Shown here: positions 30,861 to 43,821 of the stretch, in pieces | Layout of the letters: every line of letters begins with the position of its first letter | Numbering within the stretch: position 1 is the first letter of the stretch | NCBI GenBank assembly: GCA_037349315.1 | Contig: JBAIAC010000026.1 | Location: 22,349,501 to 22,413,500, forward strand | Length of the DNA: 64,000 bases | Direction of reading: 5' to 3' | Origin: Chelydra serpentina | Taxonomy: Eukaryota; Chordata; Testudines; Chelydridae | Program-made: the position numbers and the translations under genes | The notes under the pieces: model-generated | Told to the model about the DNA's origin: nothing | Database searches by the model: none | The model's input: the letters and a program-made list of their open reading frames with translations, nothing else

Positions 30861-32274
30861 TGGGGAGCAAATGGTTGGTTTAGTGGATTGGTAGTAAGTT
30901 GCGGAACTTCTAGGTCACTGATGCATGTTTAGTCTGTGTTAACAATGATTAAAATGCCATGTTACGATTTTTCACTGGCCTCAGTGAAATTAAGTGCTGA
31001 TTCGAAGACCAATTCCTAGTGAACTCATACTGTATGTATGTCACAGAATCAATATCACTTTGGCACTACTGGTACCTTTGCTGACAGTTCTGCATCAAGG
31101 TCAGGCTTTAAATGGGTCTGGAGACTCAACTAATCTCTCAAACTTCCTTTCAGATTAGAGTTGAGGTATACTGATGTAGTGGGAAAGGTTGCATTGCTGC
31201 TTCACTTGTTCTGTGGGTGGGTGGATGGAGGATTTAGTCTCTTGATGTCAATTTGGTGTCAGATGGTGCTTTTCATGAGCATTAGTTGTGAGAGAAAAAA
31301 GGACAATAAGGAATAAATTAATCTTTCTCGCTTTCACACAGGCCAGTTGTAAGGTCTTGCTGCTCAGTACTAAAATCATTACTTACCTTTTATTTAGCAC
31401 CTTTCATCTTAGATCCCAAATCACCCTATTAACTAGTTTTGTGTGTGTGTGCACGCACAATCACACATTCTTCTAATATGGAAGGTAGCGGCCATTAAAC
31501 AGCCCCCAGGAATACAACACAACTATTCAGGACAAAGATTGAACAATCACAGTTAAAACTACAAGGGAATTTTACCTTGGTGGGAGGCAATTGTCCAGTT
31601 GTGATTTAGCTAGGACACGAAGAGTAATACCTTTACTCTTGAACATGCTGCCGGGAATCTGTGTCTTTACTTCAAGAACCAAGGGAGCTACAGTAGTAAT
31701 AAATTTACACTAGTAATTATGTAACATACATTTGTAGGGTAAAGTGCAATAGAAGCATAAAGAGTAACTACCAGCTTGTTTTGCTTATCCCAAATATTAG
31801 TTTGCTCAGTGGAAAACTGCAGTGTAATGTAAGATTGTAATAGCTTAAAGGTACTAAGTTAGATATATATATTTTAAAAAATTAAGACTTGTAACTATTT
31901 TGACAGTCTGATATAAAAGGTGGCTTATACTGTTCAGCTCAGATTTGAGTGCAGGGACTTTCAGATTTTTATATGGTGTTTTAAAAAAACATTAATTTAA
32001 ATGTTATTCAAAATTAGAACTTAATTCCGATCTTGCTGAACATTATTGTAAAGATGGGTATGACCTGTCAATTAATCTAGATAATTCCCTGACAGTGCGA
32101 GATTTTCCCCTTCAATATATTTTATAATAGCAGATTGGAAAATATGCTGTAGAGAACAGTTCTGCACTGGCAGGTAGATTCATTAGGTGATATAACAGAT
32201 ATAGTGATGTCTTTTCCGTCTTTAGCTTTTGTTACAATTCTATGATCAGTTCTGTGCTGCTGTAGGAAAAGCAT
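30861..32274. other. intergenic, TDRD12 to SLC7A9
   Basis: Between the two convergent 3' ends. Contains a short GT run at 31440-31450 and nothing else recognised. Confidence 0.5.
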
Positions 32275-32530
32275 GATTTAGTGGTTAAAGCACAGAGCTA
32301 CAGTTGATAGGGTTGAGTTGTGTTCCCAACTGTCACATACTTCCTGTGTAACTTTAGACCAGTTGCTTAATCTTTGCCTCCATTTCCTCATCTATGAAAT
32401 GGGTCCATTTACATGAAATGGATGTGCTTACCTACCTCATAGGTGTATAGTGAACGTAAATTAATCTTTGTAAAGTTTATTGAACTGTTCACATGCAAGG
32501 TGCTATTCAATTTAAATACTTCAATTATAT
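32275..32530 (+). repeat. MIR SINE
   Basis: Core pattern GATTTAGTGGTTAAAGCA, GTGTAACTTTAGACCAGTTG, CTTAATCTTTGCCTCCATTT, then CTTACCTACCTCATAGGTGT. Ancient amniote MIR, diverged, in the TDRD12-SLC7A9 intergenic space. Confidence 0.75.
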
Positions 32531-32954
32531 GAATCCTACAAAGATCATTAACATAATTCATATATAGTTATGAAGACAATGAGATGACAGGGTTGTTTGT
32601 AAATGTTTTGAAAACTCATTTTTAAATTTTTTTTCTCAGCCACTCTAATTACTGACTAATTTTCATTTAAAGGATGGTAAATAACCATTACCATTTCTCC
32701 TTTAATTCTGGTTACCCTATGAAGAATTAAATACGTATGCAAAGTAGATCCTCAGGAATGTTGCATTAATTTGTCTTTCTAAAGAATGTAATTTGTAGAA
32801 GGCTAAACAAGTAAGCTACTCTTTTAAGTAGTTAAACTTTGGGCTCAAACCAGCTTTTAAAGATGTGAAATTGGTGGAGTGTTATGGATCCTCTGGATTT
32901 AAATTATCTACAGAGAGAGACTTTTTTGTAGTACTAACATACAAGAATGCAAGT

Positions 32955-34075
32955 GTCGTAAATATAAAGGGAAGGGGTGAGAGGGTCTGATGCAGTACTA
33001 TAAAATCCTCTTACCAGTAAAGGGTTAAGAAACGCAGGTAGCCAGGCTGACACCTGACTGGGCTGGCATCTGACCAGTAAGAGATCAAGATACTTTCAAA
33101 TCTTGGGAGGGGGGAAAAAGGGCTTTGTCTGTCTGTGTGTGATTCTGTCCGTGGGAGACAGCTCAACAAGTAACCATCCATCTTCTATGGAGTTAGTGAG
33201 TATTTAGATAATGCTTAGGTTTTTCTGTTTGTTTTTAGCTTGGGAAATTGTTATTCGCTGTGCTGTAATGTGATACCTTTGCCTGTAGCTATTCCCAGCT
33301 ACCAAATCACCAAAAAAATCCTTTTCAGTCTGTGTTGTAGGATTTTAACAACTCTGATTTCATATGCAGATTAACTCCCAGCTCTTGCAGCTGAACCCTT
33401 CCCCCTGCTTCCAAGCAGCCCAAAGGAAACAGAGAGAAGGGGGAAAACAATTCTAAACTCTGTGTTCTGGTTCAATTTATCTCAGGTTCAATATATCCCA
33501 CCGCTCTGCCACCATGTCAAGGGTCCATTCCCACTCTGAACTCTATGGTACAGATGTAGGGACCCGCATGAAAGACCCCCCTCAGCTTATTCTACCAGCT
33601 TAGGTTAAAACTCCCCAAGGTACAAATCACCCCTGCACCCTGAGAAACGCTTCTCGCTGCCACCATCAAGTGATTTAAACAGGAACCAGGGAAAGGGACC
33701 ACTTGAAATTCCCCTTCCCCCCAAAATACGCTCTCAAGCCCATACACCCCCTTTCCTGGGGAGCTTGAGAATAATCTCCTAACCAACTGGTTACACAGTG
33801 TTCCAAAAACCCACCCCCAGGATCTTAGAACAATGGAAAACAGCTTCTTAAAAGAAGGATTTTATAAAAACAAGATAGGTAAAAATCATCTCTGTAAAAT
33901 CAGGATGGTATATCTTTTACAGGGTACTCAATTTCCTAACTCAGAGAGATCCACCCCTGGGCAAAACCTTCAAGTTACAGAAAAATGCAGCAAAACCAGG
34001 AATACACATTCCCTCCAGCACAGCGAATTTCCCAAGCTAAAAACAAACAAAAACCTAAGCATTATCTAAATACGG
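32955..34075. mobile_element. LTR-like repeat in two opposed pieces
   Basis: Plus-oriented piece 32955-33275 begins TGTCGTAAATATAAAGGGAA. After a 250-bp spacer, 33523-34075 carries the other part of the same repeat family in opposite orientation (begins TGTCAAGGGTCCATTCCC). The two pieces overlap in a shared segment, 33201-33270 against 34020-34074 reversed (GTATTTAGATAATGCTTAGG). I recognise this as a common turtle LTR-type repeat. No protein-coding part is present. Confidence 0.55.
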
Positions 34076-35100
34076 GTCATGATTTTTATTCCGGGTGTTT
34101 TCTGCTTCCCAAATCCAAAGTACGGGCAAGAGCTATTCTCAACTTCTGCAGCCTCAACAAATAGATACATGATATTCCAAATGGTCACCCTACCAGTTAT
34201 CATCCCCATGTTGACCCAGAATGACTGGCTTGCTGCTCTGAATTTTCAGGACTCTTATTTCCATGTAGTGATTCTCCCAAGCCACAGAAGATTTCACGAG
34301 TTTGTTGAAGCAAACCAACATTTTCAGTACTAGGTCCTTCTTTTTGGTCTGTCTTCTATCCCCCACCCCACCCTCCACCAGGTTTTCACCGAATGTATGG
34401 TTGTGGTGATGGCGTATTTCAGGAAGAAGATAATCTATGTCTTCCCATATTTGGATGATTGGCTGCTAACGGGCAGGTCCAGAGAAGCGTTCCCTTTTCA
34501 TGTACGCATTATACTGCGCTTACTCAAACATCTCTGTCTCATCCTGAACACCAAAAGGTTCAGAGCCCTTATCCCTCAATGGAACCTTCATGGGTCCTTA
34601 AAATTTCTACTGTTCTCCCTTCAACTGCTGAGAGAGATAACCCTGGAACTGTGTGAACTCTCGTGATTACCCTTCTAGTTACTATTACTTCAGCTTGTTG
34701 TGTTGGGAGATTCAGATTCCTTTTCAACCCTGCTTATCTTCAGTGTTTCTAAACAAGTTAGTGTTTCATTTGCTTCCAGAATTCTTTCCCAAGGAAAGTG
34801 TGCTACATAAATGAACCATTTGTTCTGTCCACCTTTTACCTGAACCTTTCTTCCAGCCTCAAGCACAATCTTCACTCTCTAGATGTAAAGACAGCTATCA
34901 AGTTTTATTTGCTGCTACTTGCAGTATGTTGAAAGTGCATGTAAATCTGACTTAGCGGGTAGTTAAAGCCCCTCTACTCTCGGAAAGGATACTCCACCTG
35001 TCTACTTCTTGGTTAGGGGGAGCAAAAGCCATGGACCTCAGGAACTGCAAGACCACCACCTATTATTCACCTCATGCCCTCATCAGCCAATACTGACTGG
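34075..35100 (+). mobile_element. DIRS retrotransposon copy C, fragment
   Basis: RT pieces: NDWLAALNFQDSYFHVVILP (34079-34333), then YFRKKIIYVFPYLDDWLLTG (34397-34666) in another frame. Recombinase-side sequence WNLHGSLKFLLFSLQLLRE follows. The active-site YLDD is intact here, but the frame is broken and most of the element is absent. It abuts the opposed LTR-like repeat. Between TDRD12 and SLC7A9. Confidence 0.65.
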
Positions 35101-35838
35101 ACCTTGAGCCCTTTGTGGAGGCAGATTTTGAATGTAAAGTACTTCAAGCTGCATCTTGGGAAAGCCCACCTCCTTGCTTAGAATATTTCTTGCATTGTCT
35201 GCTTACTGTTCTGTACTTCCAGCAGGATGGGAGGAAAGGGGAACAATCAACAAGGGAAATTTACTCACTAAGAGTTTTCCAGTGCATGCCTGCAACCCTC
35301 ACTTCCTGTTTTCCTTGTCTTTTCACCTGGGGTTTTCCAGCTTTTGACCTACCTGACAGGTTGAGGTTGGAGTCAGCCTAATATACACTTAGGCTATCAC
35401 TATACTTTGCCTCTGTTTTTCTGGTAGATCATGCTATAAATCCTTCCAGCAGGATGGCAGAAGAGGAAGGATTTTGACAAACTCCTTTACTGGTTAATGA
35501 ATTTCTCTTTATTCACCACGACTATAGCTGAAAACAGTTCCTATTATGTATGTGCAATCTGCTGATATGTTAAATTCACCTTAACATATTAGCAGAGTAG
35601 CAGTCAAATCAATGAAGCCATCCAGATCTAGGTAGAATTCCATGCACAAAAAACTTCTGATTCTCATATGTTGTTAAGATAATATTGAAAACATATTTAT
35701 AAATTATAATTGTTGCAAAAATAAAACTGCACATCAGGATGAACAAGTCTGAATTTAGCAAACATAAACATTCAAACCATTCAAGCTGCCTCACAAACAT
35801 TATAGTACTTAAAAATAGACTACTGAAAATCAAATCTC
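35101..35838. other. intergenic, next to SLC7A9 3' end
   Basis: The left part may still be DIRS-derived; the right part (from about 35500) is AT-rich and unique-looking. No coding signal. Confidence 0.4.
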
Positions 35839-35839
35839 T

Positions 35840-35904
35840 TTATTCAGGAACTTTCTCTGGTGGAACAACTTCCAGAAGCATCTGAAGGTGCATGGTGATG
35901 GGCC
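35840..35904 (-). CDS. SLC7A9: SLC7A9 coding exon 12, C-terminus and stop
   Basis: Acceptor CTTATTTTCAG. It encodes [20 protein letters not shown] plus E and TAA at 35842-35840. The VVPPE motif contacts rBAT and is hit by the human cystinuria variant P482L (here residue 488). An AATAAA hexamer (35839-35844) overlaps the stop codon; if used, the 3' UTR would be only 10-30 bases. Confidence 0.93.
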
Positions 35905-38900
35905 CTGAAAATAAGTTACTGTGGTTAGAGATGTTTAACACAAGTTTTTAAAAGGCCTTTGGCAATGTTAACTATATATTTTAATTCAAGTTTACACCAT
36001 TTCACTGAGTGTAATGTTGCATGCATAAGCATTTATTATCCCCACTCTACAGATGGGGAAGACAAATCTTGCGCATGACCAAAGAGTAAATTGGTAGCAG
36101 ATTTGGGACATAGGTGCTGAAACTGCAGCACACCCTGGCTTGAAGTGGTTTCCATCATATACAGGGTTTACAGTTTGGTTCAGTGGCTCTTAGCACCCCC
36201 ATGTACAAATTGTTCCGGCACCCCTGATTTGGGATGTTAATTCAAAAATTCCAGGCTCCCAGTTGTGTGCTCATTATAGTAGACCACACTGCCTTTCATT
36301 ATGTAATATAAAGTAGCTTTAGTTTTATGGACAGGTGGATTTTTTTAAAGGAATACCAATAATGTTGTGGGATTTATATCCTTTTAAAACCAGTCCTACT
36401 TTCCCTTTCAGTAGTGTCTAATTGCATCTTCCATCTCCCCCAGAAAATAGATAGATTTCAGAGTAGCAGCCGTGTTAGTCTGTGGAGTTGTACTTTTAAA
36501 GAAGACTGCAAGTCACATCATAAACAGATCTGCAGGGGCACTGCTAAAACATAATCATTTTCCTCTCACTTTTTAACATTGTTTCATACAGCAGTAGATC
36601 AAAGCACACTATGGAACTTTGAGTGCATGGTAGCAGGGTCCAATCAGTGCGTGGCAAACTAGTGCACTGTATATTTACATCCCAGCTTGCTGTACACAAA
36701 TCCTCTGTTCACAAGCCCTAAGGCTGTCATTTTAGTTTCCATTTCATGCTGTTCATTTTGTCTTTGTTAGACTGATTGTGAAGATACTAAATCTTGAAAG
36801 AGATCTGAGTGCAAGGTAAGTGCCAGAACAGAAAATAGCTGTGTGTGTTTAAAGTCACTTCAGTTACTGGCCTGGGCATTTCAAATTTATTTAGACTTCT
36901 AAATTACAAGAGTTAAAAGGATATTGCCAATGGAAACTTAAGCTATTTTACATAGCCTTTACACTGATATGTATCACTTTTCTTCAAAGCATTTTATGAA
37001 CCAAATCTCATCAAATCGTATCTCAATTTTTACACAGGAAGAAACTGAAGCAAAGATATAATGTGCCAAAGAGCTCAGATTAGAATTCAATAGCTCCTAG
37101 CAATTTTTGCTGTACTTCTATCAAAAAATCATGTCTCTCTCTCAATGTAAGTTAGATGTGATGGTTGAATATAAAGAGAATTTTTACTCGGGAGAAAGGA
37201 GTGGTTGCTACATCTTAGAGGTATCCTGTTGCATGCCTTATTTAATGGAGATCTTTGTTTGCAAATCACCTCTAAAATATATACTTACTTGATATTTTTT
37301 GAGCCCAGTTGAATTTAAAATGAATGAAAAGGACATAAAATATAAGTCCTCCAAGCATAAATAAAACACAGTAGAGATATGCCCATTCAGGTTCACTGAT
37401 GATTGGAGCCAAAACTAGTAAAATGGAGACTATTGTCACTAAGATGGGAATGACGATCGGGATCTGTAATAGACAAAGCATAAAAGTATTCAGCAAATTC
37501 TGTGGCCATTTTTTTCTTGATATTGCGTACCTTTACTACATATCTTGTTGAACGTGAGAAGTTATTTTTACCTCCTTGTTTCTGATTTTTTAAAAGAATA
37601 TTCAGAAGAGTGTTCAGGAAATTAGTGGAGTGGTTGAGAGGGTCAGCAGCAGCAGAGGGTCAGTTTGGCTATGTCACAGACCAAGACCACTCTGGCTATG
37701 CTGTTGGTCCCAATGCTAGAACTGTAATGAATTCACTAGTATCAGAGGGGTAGCCGTGTTAGTCTGGATCTGTAGAAGCGACAAAGGGTCCTGTGGCACC
37801 TTATAGACTAACAGAGGTATTGGAGCATAAGCTTTCATGGGTGAATACCCACTTCTTTGGATGCAAGCAGTGGAAAATGAATTCACTGTAAATCATAAAC
37901 CTGAACTTCAATAGGATGAACTCTCCAGAAGAGTCCTGCCCCCAACTCATTCTGACCTATCATGGTCACTCTGGTTGCAGCCTCCCACCCCTTCATTATC
38001 TGCAGCTATATTTCTTTCCTTTTTCCCCTCACCCTTTCACTGTGGCAGGCAGCAGAGGTGCGTCAGTATGGACAAGATGCCAAGACCTGTACTTCTCTGA
38101 CCCTCTGCCTGTCTCTCTGTTCATTCTCAAGGGAACAGCAAAAAGGAACCATACTAAGTAGTAGTTTCTTGGGGCAAAACAATCTTCAAAGGAAGGGGAT
38201 CAACTTCTCCAGTATATTTTTCAATATTCCAAACTCTCTGGACAAGTCCATGCCTTCATGTTAATGGGGGTGGAGGAATACCAGTAGTGGAGAGCCACTT
38301 TTCTTACCATCATGAGGACCATGACTGGTTCATTTTTATTATGTTTAAAAATCTGTTCTAGTACTGAACTTACCTTGATTGGTCTTCTGAGCTCTTTTCT
38401 TGTAAATCTCATAACTATGAGTGCAAATACAGTCAAACCATAAAATATCCAGACAGCAAAACTAAAGTAGTTTATGAGTGTATTAATATCTCCAGGGATG
38501 ATATAAATAATAGCAATGGCACCCTAAAAATAAAATATGAGAATTAATGTGGACTTGATAAAAGACAATGGGTGTAGCAAGGAAGAATGGAGCTCTCACT
38601 TTTATGGAGGGCACAGTTTTACATTCAAACTGATTCCATATGCAATGAGTGTACATGTTTTTGCTCTGCTTTGTGTTGAAGATTCAGCAACAATTCAGCA
38701 TACTTGGCACCCTTTCCTGAGAATGGCCTGATCCTGCAAACATATGTGCATAATTTTGAGTATGGGTAATCTCATTGAAGTCATGCTTGAAGTTCAGTAT
38801 GAGCATAAGTGCTTGCAAGATATGTGCCAACATGATATAAATCTTCTTTCCTGCTTGTATAAACCTACTTGCTAAGGATGATGAAGTGTTTGTATTGATG

Positions 38901-41900
38901 CTGCATATATACATAACGAATCTCTCAAATTTATAACAGTATGTCTTAACACCTACTTTACAAACCATGGAAGTTTGCAGGAGAAAAAAATCCTAGATTT
39001 CTTGTATTCACAGAAACCCTGGAGTGAGCCAGTTTGACCGTCAAGATAATTTTACTCTACATAGCTGATTTTCATTGTCAGTACCCTACTTCTTCCCTAA
39101 AACCGAAAGAGTTGCAGTTTTACATTCCAATTCTATGTACTTTAAAACATGGAGAATCTGGTATGGAGTTAGATTCAAGTTGAGCTGTTTTTATGTATTA
39201 CATGGTCTTTTTGATTTATAAAAGAATATTTTAGCTATTTCCCTGTATATATAACTATATGTGCATGAAAGTATGTGTAGGGATAGCATGTTGAGATCAC
39301 CATTTTGTCATTTGAAGAGCCAACATAATTTCAGATCTGAGTATTAGATTTTTTTAACTGAAAGTTTTATTTCTTTGCTTAGCATTCATACTTACATAAA
39401 ATATGATAGCAGGTGCTGGGGTGAAACGTTTAATATTAATGTAAGACAGCACCTTTAGCATGTGCCCTTCACGACCTGCTACATAAACAAGTCTGACAAA
39501 ACAAAAACATACGTTAATCTGATTAGTGAGGCATCTACAAAGAGTCAAGTGGCTCCATTTTTCAGATAACTCCGAATACTTAATATTCTTCACAGAGTAC
39601 CATTTAACTGTTAATATAGATCTCTTTATTTGGCTATGTCTAACTAAGTAATATCTATATATGCCTCTCAAGTGCATAAAGCCTAATTTAATATTTCCTA
39701 GAGTGTAGGGAACAATCAAACAGGTTGTGGAAGAGGAATTATAACTGCTTTTAAAACTCCATTGAGCACAGAAGTGAAATTGGTTAATTCAGAGCAAACC
39801 ATTGTTTTCCTCTCCCTTAAAAAAAATTAATCACATAGAACTTTCAGCACAAATGTAATTTCACATTGTATGATTTTAGGGATTTAGAAACCTTGTGAAG
39901 TATGAGGTTTGGCAAACCTCTCAAATATTTGTACACAACTTGAACTAGTTTTGTGCATTACCTCTTTCATTTTTGATTTTCAGGTGACTGTTATTTTTAA
40001 AGAACCGTTTTTTAGCTGAAAGAAGCCCGTACTTGTTTAAAGGCATTTTAGGAAAATGTTTAATCCCTTATTTTCTAACTTCCTCAAACTTTCAAAGCTA
40101 CTGGTCCTTGCTGAGGATGGGGGCTACATGACTACGTTTGCAGGTATTTTGTTCAATCATTTGTTTAAATTAAATCCTAGACTTAGAAGACATTATATAA
40201 CTTCTACCAGTAAATCCAATTATGTATTCTGCTATTTAGAGTTGAAATTTACCTGCCAGCAGTAAAACAGGTCCCATTGGCTGCTCCAATTGTAGAAAAG
40301 GCCACAAAGAGAGGAACTATCCAAGAAGCTGGATAAAGGACCCGATCCCCAAATGTCTGGGACATAGAGGATTGAAATATAGACATGTTAATATAATATA
40401 TATCATATTTCCACTTTGGTTCCCACACCAGTGAACACACTACAGTCAGATATACAGTAAATGAACTTTTAAAATATATATTTACCTTTCCAAAAAATTG
40501 ATATAATATAATTTTACATAGCTTGTTTTTATCCCAAATTATTTTGCAAACTATATGCAATAATTTCACCTACCACGCAAATGAAAGAACCTTGAGACTA
40601 GAACACAATAGTTGTGTTGCTATGACCCAATATTACTATACAGCAGTTTAAGACAAGAATCTTAAGGGTATCACATCCAACTGAAAGTAGGGGGAATTTA
40701 GATACAGAACATGTCAAATTGGAATATCAAGATACCCGCACTAGCATCCTTACTTTTGCCAAAAGTGGCATGGAAACTTAAATATAGGTGAGGCTCAGGG
40801 CCTCTCTTACATGTCTTATCACCAATGCTCGCTAGCACTCCTTCCTAAGTACCCTATGTTTTCTGGGTAACCTGCCATCCTGTCCTGACATTGCTTAGCT
40901 TTTGAGATCAAATGAGATATTTCTGCAGGCTTATATTGTCGGTGTTGATCCAATTTGATCAATTTAATAGTAGTTGATGTAATACCATTGATATAATTTA
41001 ATAATATGTTGATAGGGACACTCAAGACTAGTCATCCTAAAATCAGACTACCTAGCTGTGTTCTAAGTAAAGTATGCATACACATTGCACCAATCTCTGC
41101 TCTGCAGCCATTTTTGTGAGTAAGCAGGATATTGAAATATGCCAGAATCCAGCTCTCTAAAAGCAAGATTCCATTTGCTTGTACAATGTTCATTGGTATA
41201 TGGAGTATTTCTGCATAGGTGCTCTTCTTCACTGTGCTGTGCGTGCAGAATGCAGCATGTCATGAATTGTTTGTTCTTTTTCCCCAGAACTAACGCAGAG
41301 ATGGGTACAACCAGGGATTCAGATGTTTACCAGTGAAAATAAAATTGTCATATGTCCCCTCACTAAGCGTTGTGGAGTAAAAGCATCACTAATCTGCAAA
41401 TACACTGAAGATTTCCTGTAGAAGATAAGATGTCTCATGCATACTAAATTGTCACTTTCTACAAACTAATTTCAAAAAGATACTTTTACCTCTGTAACAT
41501 AATTAAAATATTGATAGAGTTTACAAATTTACAATGATACTGAAAAATTATTTCCTGAAAGCTAAGAAAGTTAAGATTTTTTTATGATTTGGACTCAGCC
41601 CTGCAACAAAAATAGTGTCTCACTTGATCCTTCTAATCATAAAATGAAAAATGGCTTACCACAGCGACCGCCTGGGACTGCAGAAGTTCGGTGGAAGTCA
41701 TTATTGTGAAATATGAAATATTAATCAGAACATAGCACACTGAAACCAATGGGATTCCAATGATTATAGAAAGTGGTAGATTTCTACAGAATGTAAAAAA
41801 CATAGTATCAGCATTTCTAAACCACTAGGCAGCTTTATTATAATGGACTGTAGGCTCTTTCCTGTTTTAGTTCAAATTTAGGATTCTAAAAAAAGTCACA

Positions 41901-43785
41901 GGTATCTTAACTAGTAAATATTGTATATGAATCATTGTGTTAAGACTGAAGGATCGCTGTTCAGGACAATCACTTTTTTAGGAATTCAGTACCTGTGTTA
42001 CTTATGCTATCATGGAAGATTAAAATTGAAGGAATTTTAAAATTTTAATTCCTTTTTCACCATTTATGCTATTCTAATTTTTTACTAAGTTCATAGAATC
42101 ATAGAATCTCAGGGTTGGAAGGGACCTCAGGAGGTCATCTAGTCCAACCCCCTGCTCAAAGCAGGACCAACCCCAACTAGATCATCCCAGCCAGGGCTTT
42201 GTCAAGTTGAGTAAAGTGCAATTCCAGTTGGGTATTCCTAGTGCATGTACTTTCTCGTTCTCGTGTAATAACATAGTAGCTATTCACTCATGGGATTGAT
42301 GCAAAGGTGAGTCACAACTTCATACAAATTGGATCTGATTGTACCTGACCTACATGTATCTGGCAGAGCAGATCAATGCTCTGTGTGCTCTGACTAGAAC
42401 AATATGTTATTTTTACTGGATTTTCACAACTGCAGGGGAATGGGTAAATCCCCAGCTCCCGTTTATATTTCCATTTAACCAATAACATTTTTGTTCCTCT
42501 TACAATTTGATAAAATCTGTTTTTACAAATTCTACATTCACAGGAATTCCTTTTTGCAGCCAGTACCTCAAGTAATCCATACTGATGGCTCCTCCTCTTT
42601 CCACAGGTGATTGGCAGGCAGCTGATAAGTCAGAAGAAAAGGAGAGTCCCCTTCCACAAGGGCAGAGTAGTGTTACTGTGCATAGAGCCTAGTTTCTGTT
42701 TTGCTTCATGCATGAGGAGCATGATGTGCAGCTCCTAGCAGGGGCTTTCTTTCTTAGGAAGATGCATGCATCAATGTCATCAATGACATCTTCATCATAT
42801 GGACCCATGGGAAGGATGCCCTTGAAGAATTCCACCTGGATTTCAAAAATTTCCAACCCACCATCAACCTCAGCCTGGACCAGTCCACACCAGAGATCCA
42901 CTGGACACTACAGTGCAAAAAAGTGATGGTCACATAAACACCACTCTATACCAGAAACCTACTGATCGCTATACAGTAACTCCTCACTTAAAGTCGTCCC
43001 AGTTAATGTCATTTCATTGTTACATTGCTGATCAATTAGAGAACATGCTCATTTAAAGTTGTGAAATGCTCCCTTATAACGTTGTTTGGCAGCCACCTGC
43101 TTTGTCCACTGCTTGCAGGAAGAGCAGCCCATTGGAGCTAGCTGGTTGGGGCTTGGAACTAGAGTGGACCAGCAGCCCTCTATTAGCTCCCCGCTCCCCT
43201 AAGTTCCCTGTGCTGCAGCCACTCAGCAGGCTATCAATTGCTGGGCAATTGCCCCTCCTCAACACTGCTGTGTGCTGCTCCTGCCCTCTGCCTTGGAGCT
43301 GCTCCCAGGAGCCTCCTGATTTCTGTGCAAGGGGAGGAAGGGGAGAAGAGGAGTGATAATGTAAGGGTGTCCTCATCCCCCTGCTCCTGCCCCCTCCCCC
43401 GCACCTTATCTCCAAAGGGGAGGGGAGCATGACAGGGCTCGGGACAGAGGGAGCTTGCAGGTAGCAGCTGCTGTCTTGTCTTGCTGATCTACTTAAAAAG
43501 GCAATGTACTTAGAGTGGGGTCAGCCTACTTAAAGGGGCAATCTGTGACACACACACACACAGTGTCTCTCTCTGCCATGCTGTCTCCCCTCCCTCCATT
43601 TGTGCTGCTTTGTAGAATGTGAGGCTACATTAACAACAATTGAGGGCTCAGCCAAGTGCTAGTTCATCATTTAGCAATAAGGCATTCCCTGGGAAATTTT
43701 CCACTCTCTGACTCCACCACCTCAACCAAGCTTCACAATCATCATTGCTGTGTACAGTATTAAATTGTTTGTTTAAAACTTATAC

Positions 43786-43821
<36 letters not shown>

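Larger units (their letters stand above)
38524..41659. other. SLC7A9: SLC7A9 introns between exons 7 and 10
   Basis: Introns 38524-39395, 39493-40252 and 40357-41659. AT-rich, no young repeats recognised. Short open frames here have no family signature. Confidence 0.5.

Noticed and set aside
33592..33786. 64-codon minus-strand frame in the LTR-like repeat
   Set aside because: Frame lies wholly in non-coding LTR-type sequence and has no recognisable domain.
43066..43430. Overlapping frames inside the mariner-type element (96 and 118 codons)
   Set aside because: GC-rich filler of a non-autonomous element. No DDE/D motif or helix-turn-helix is visible, so not a transposase.
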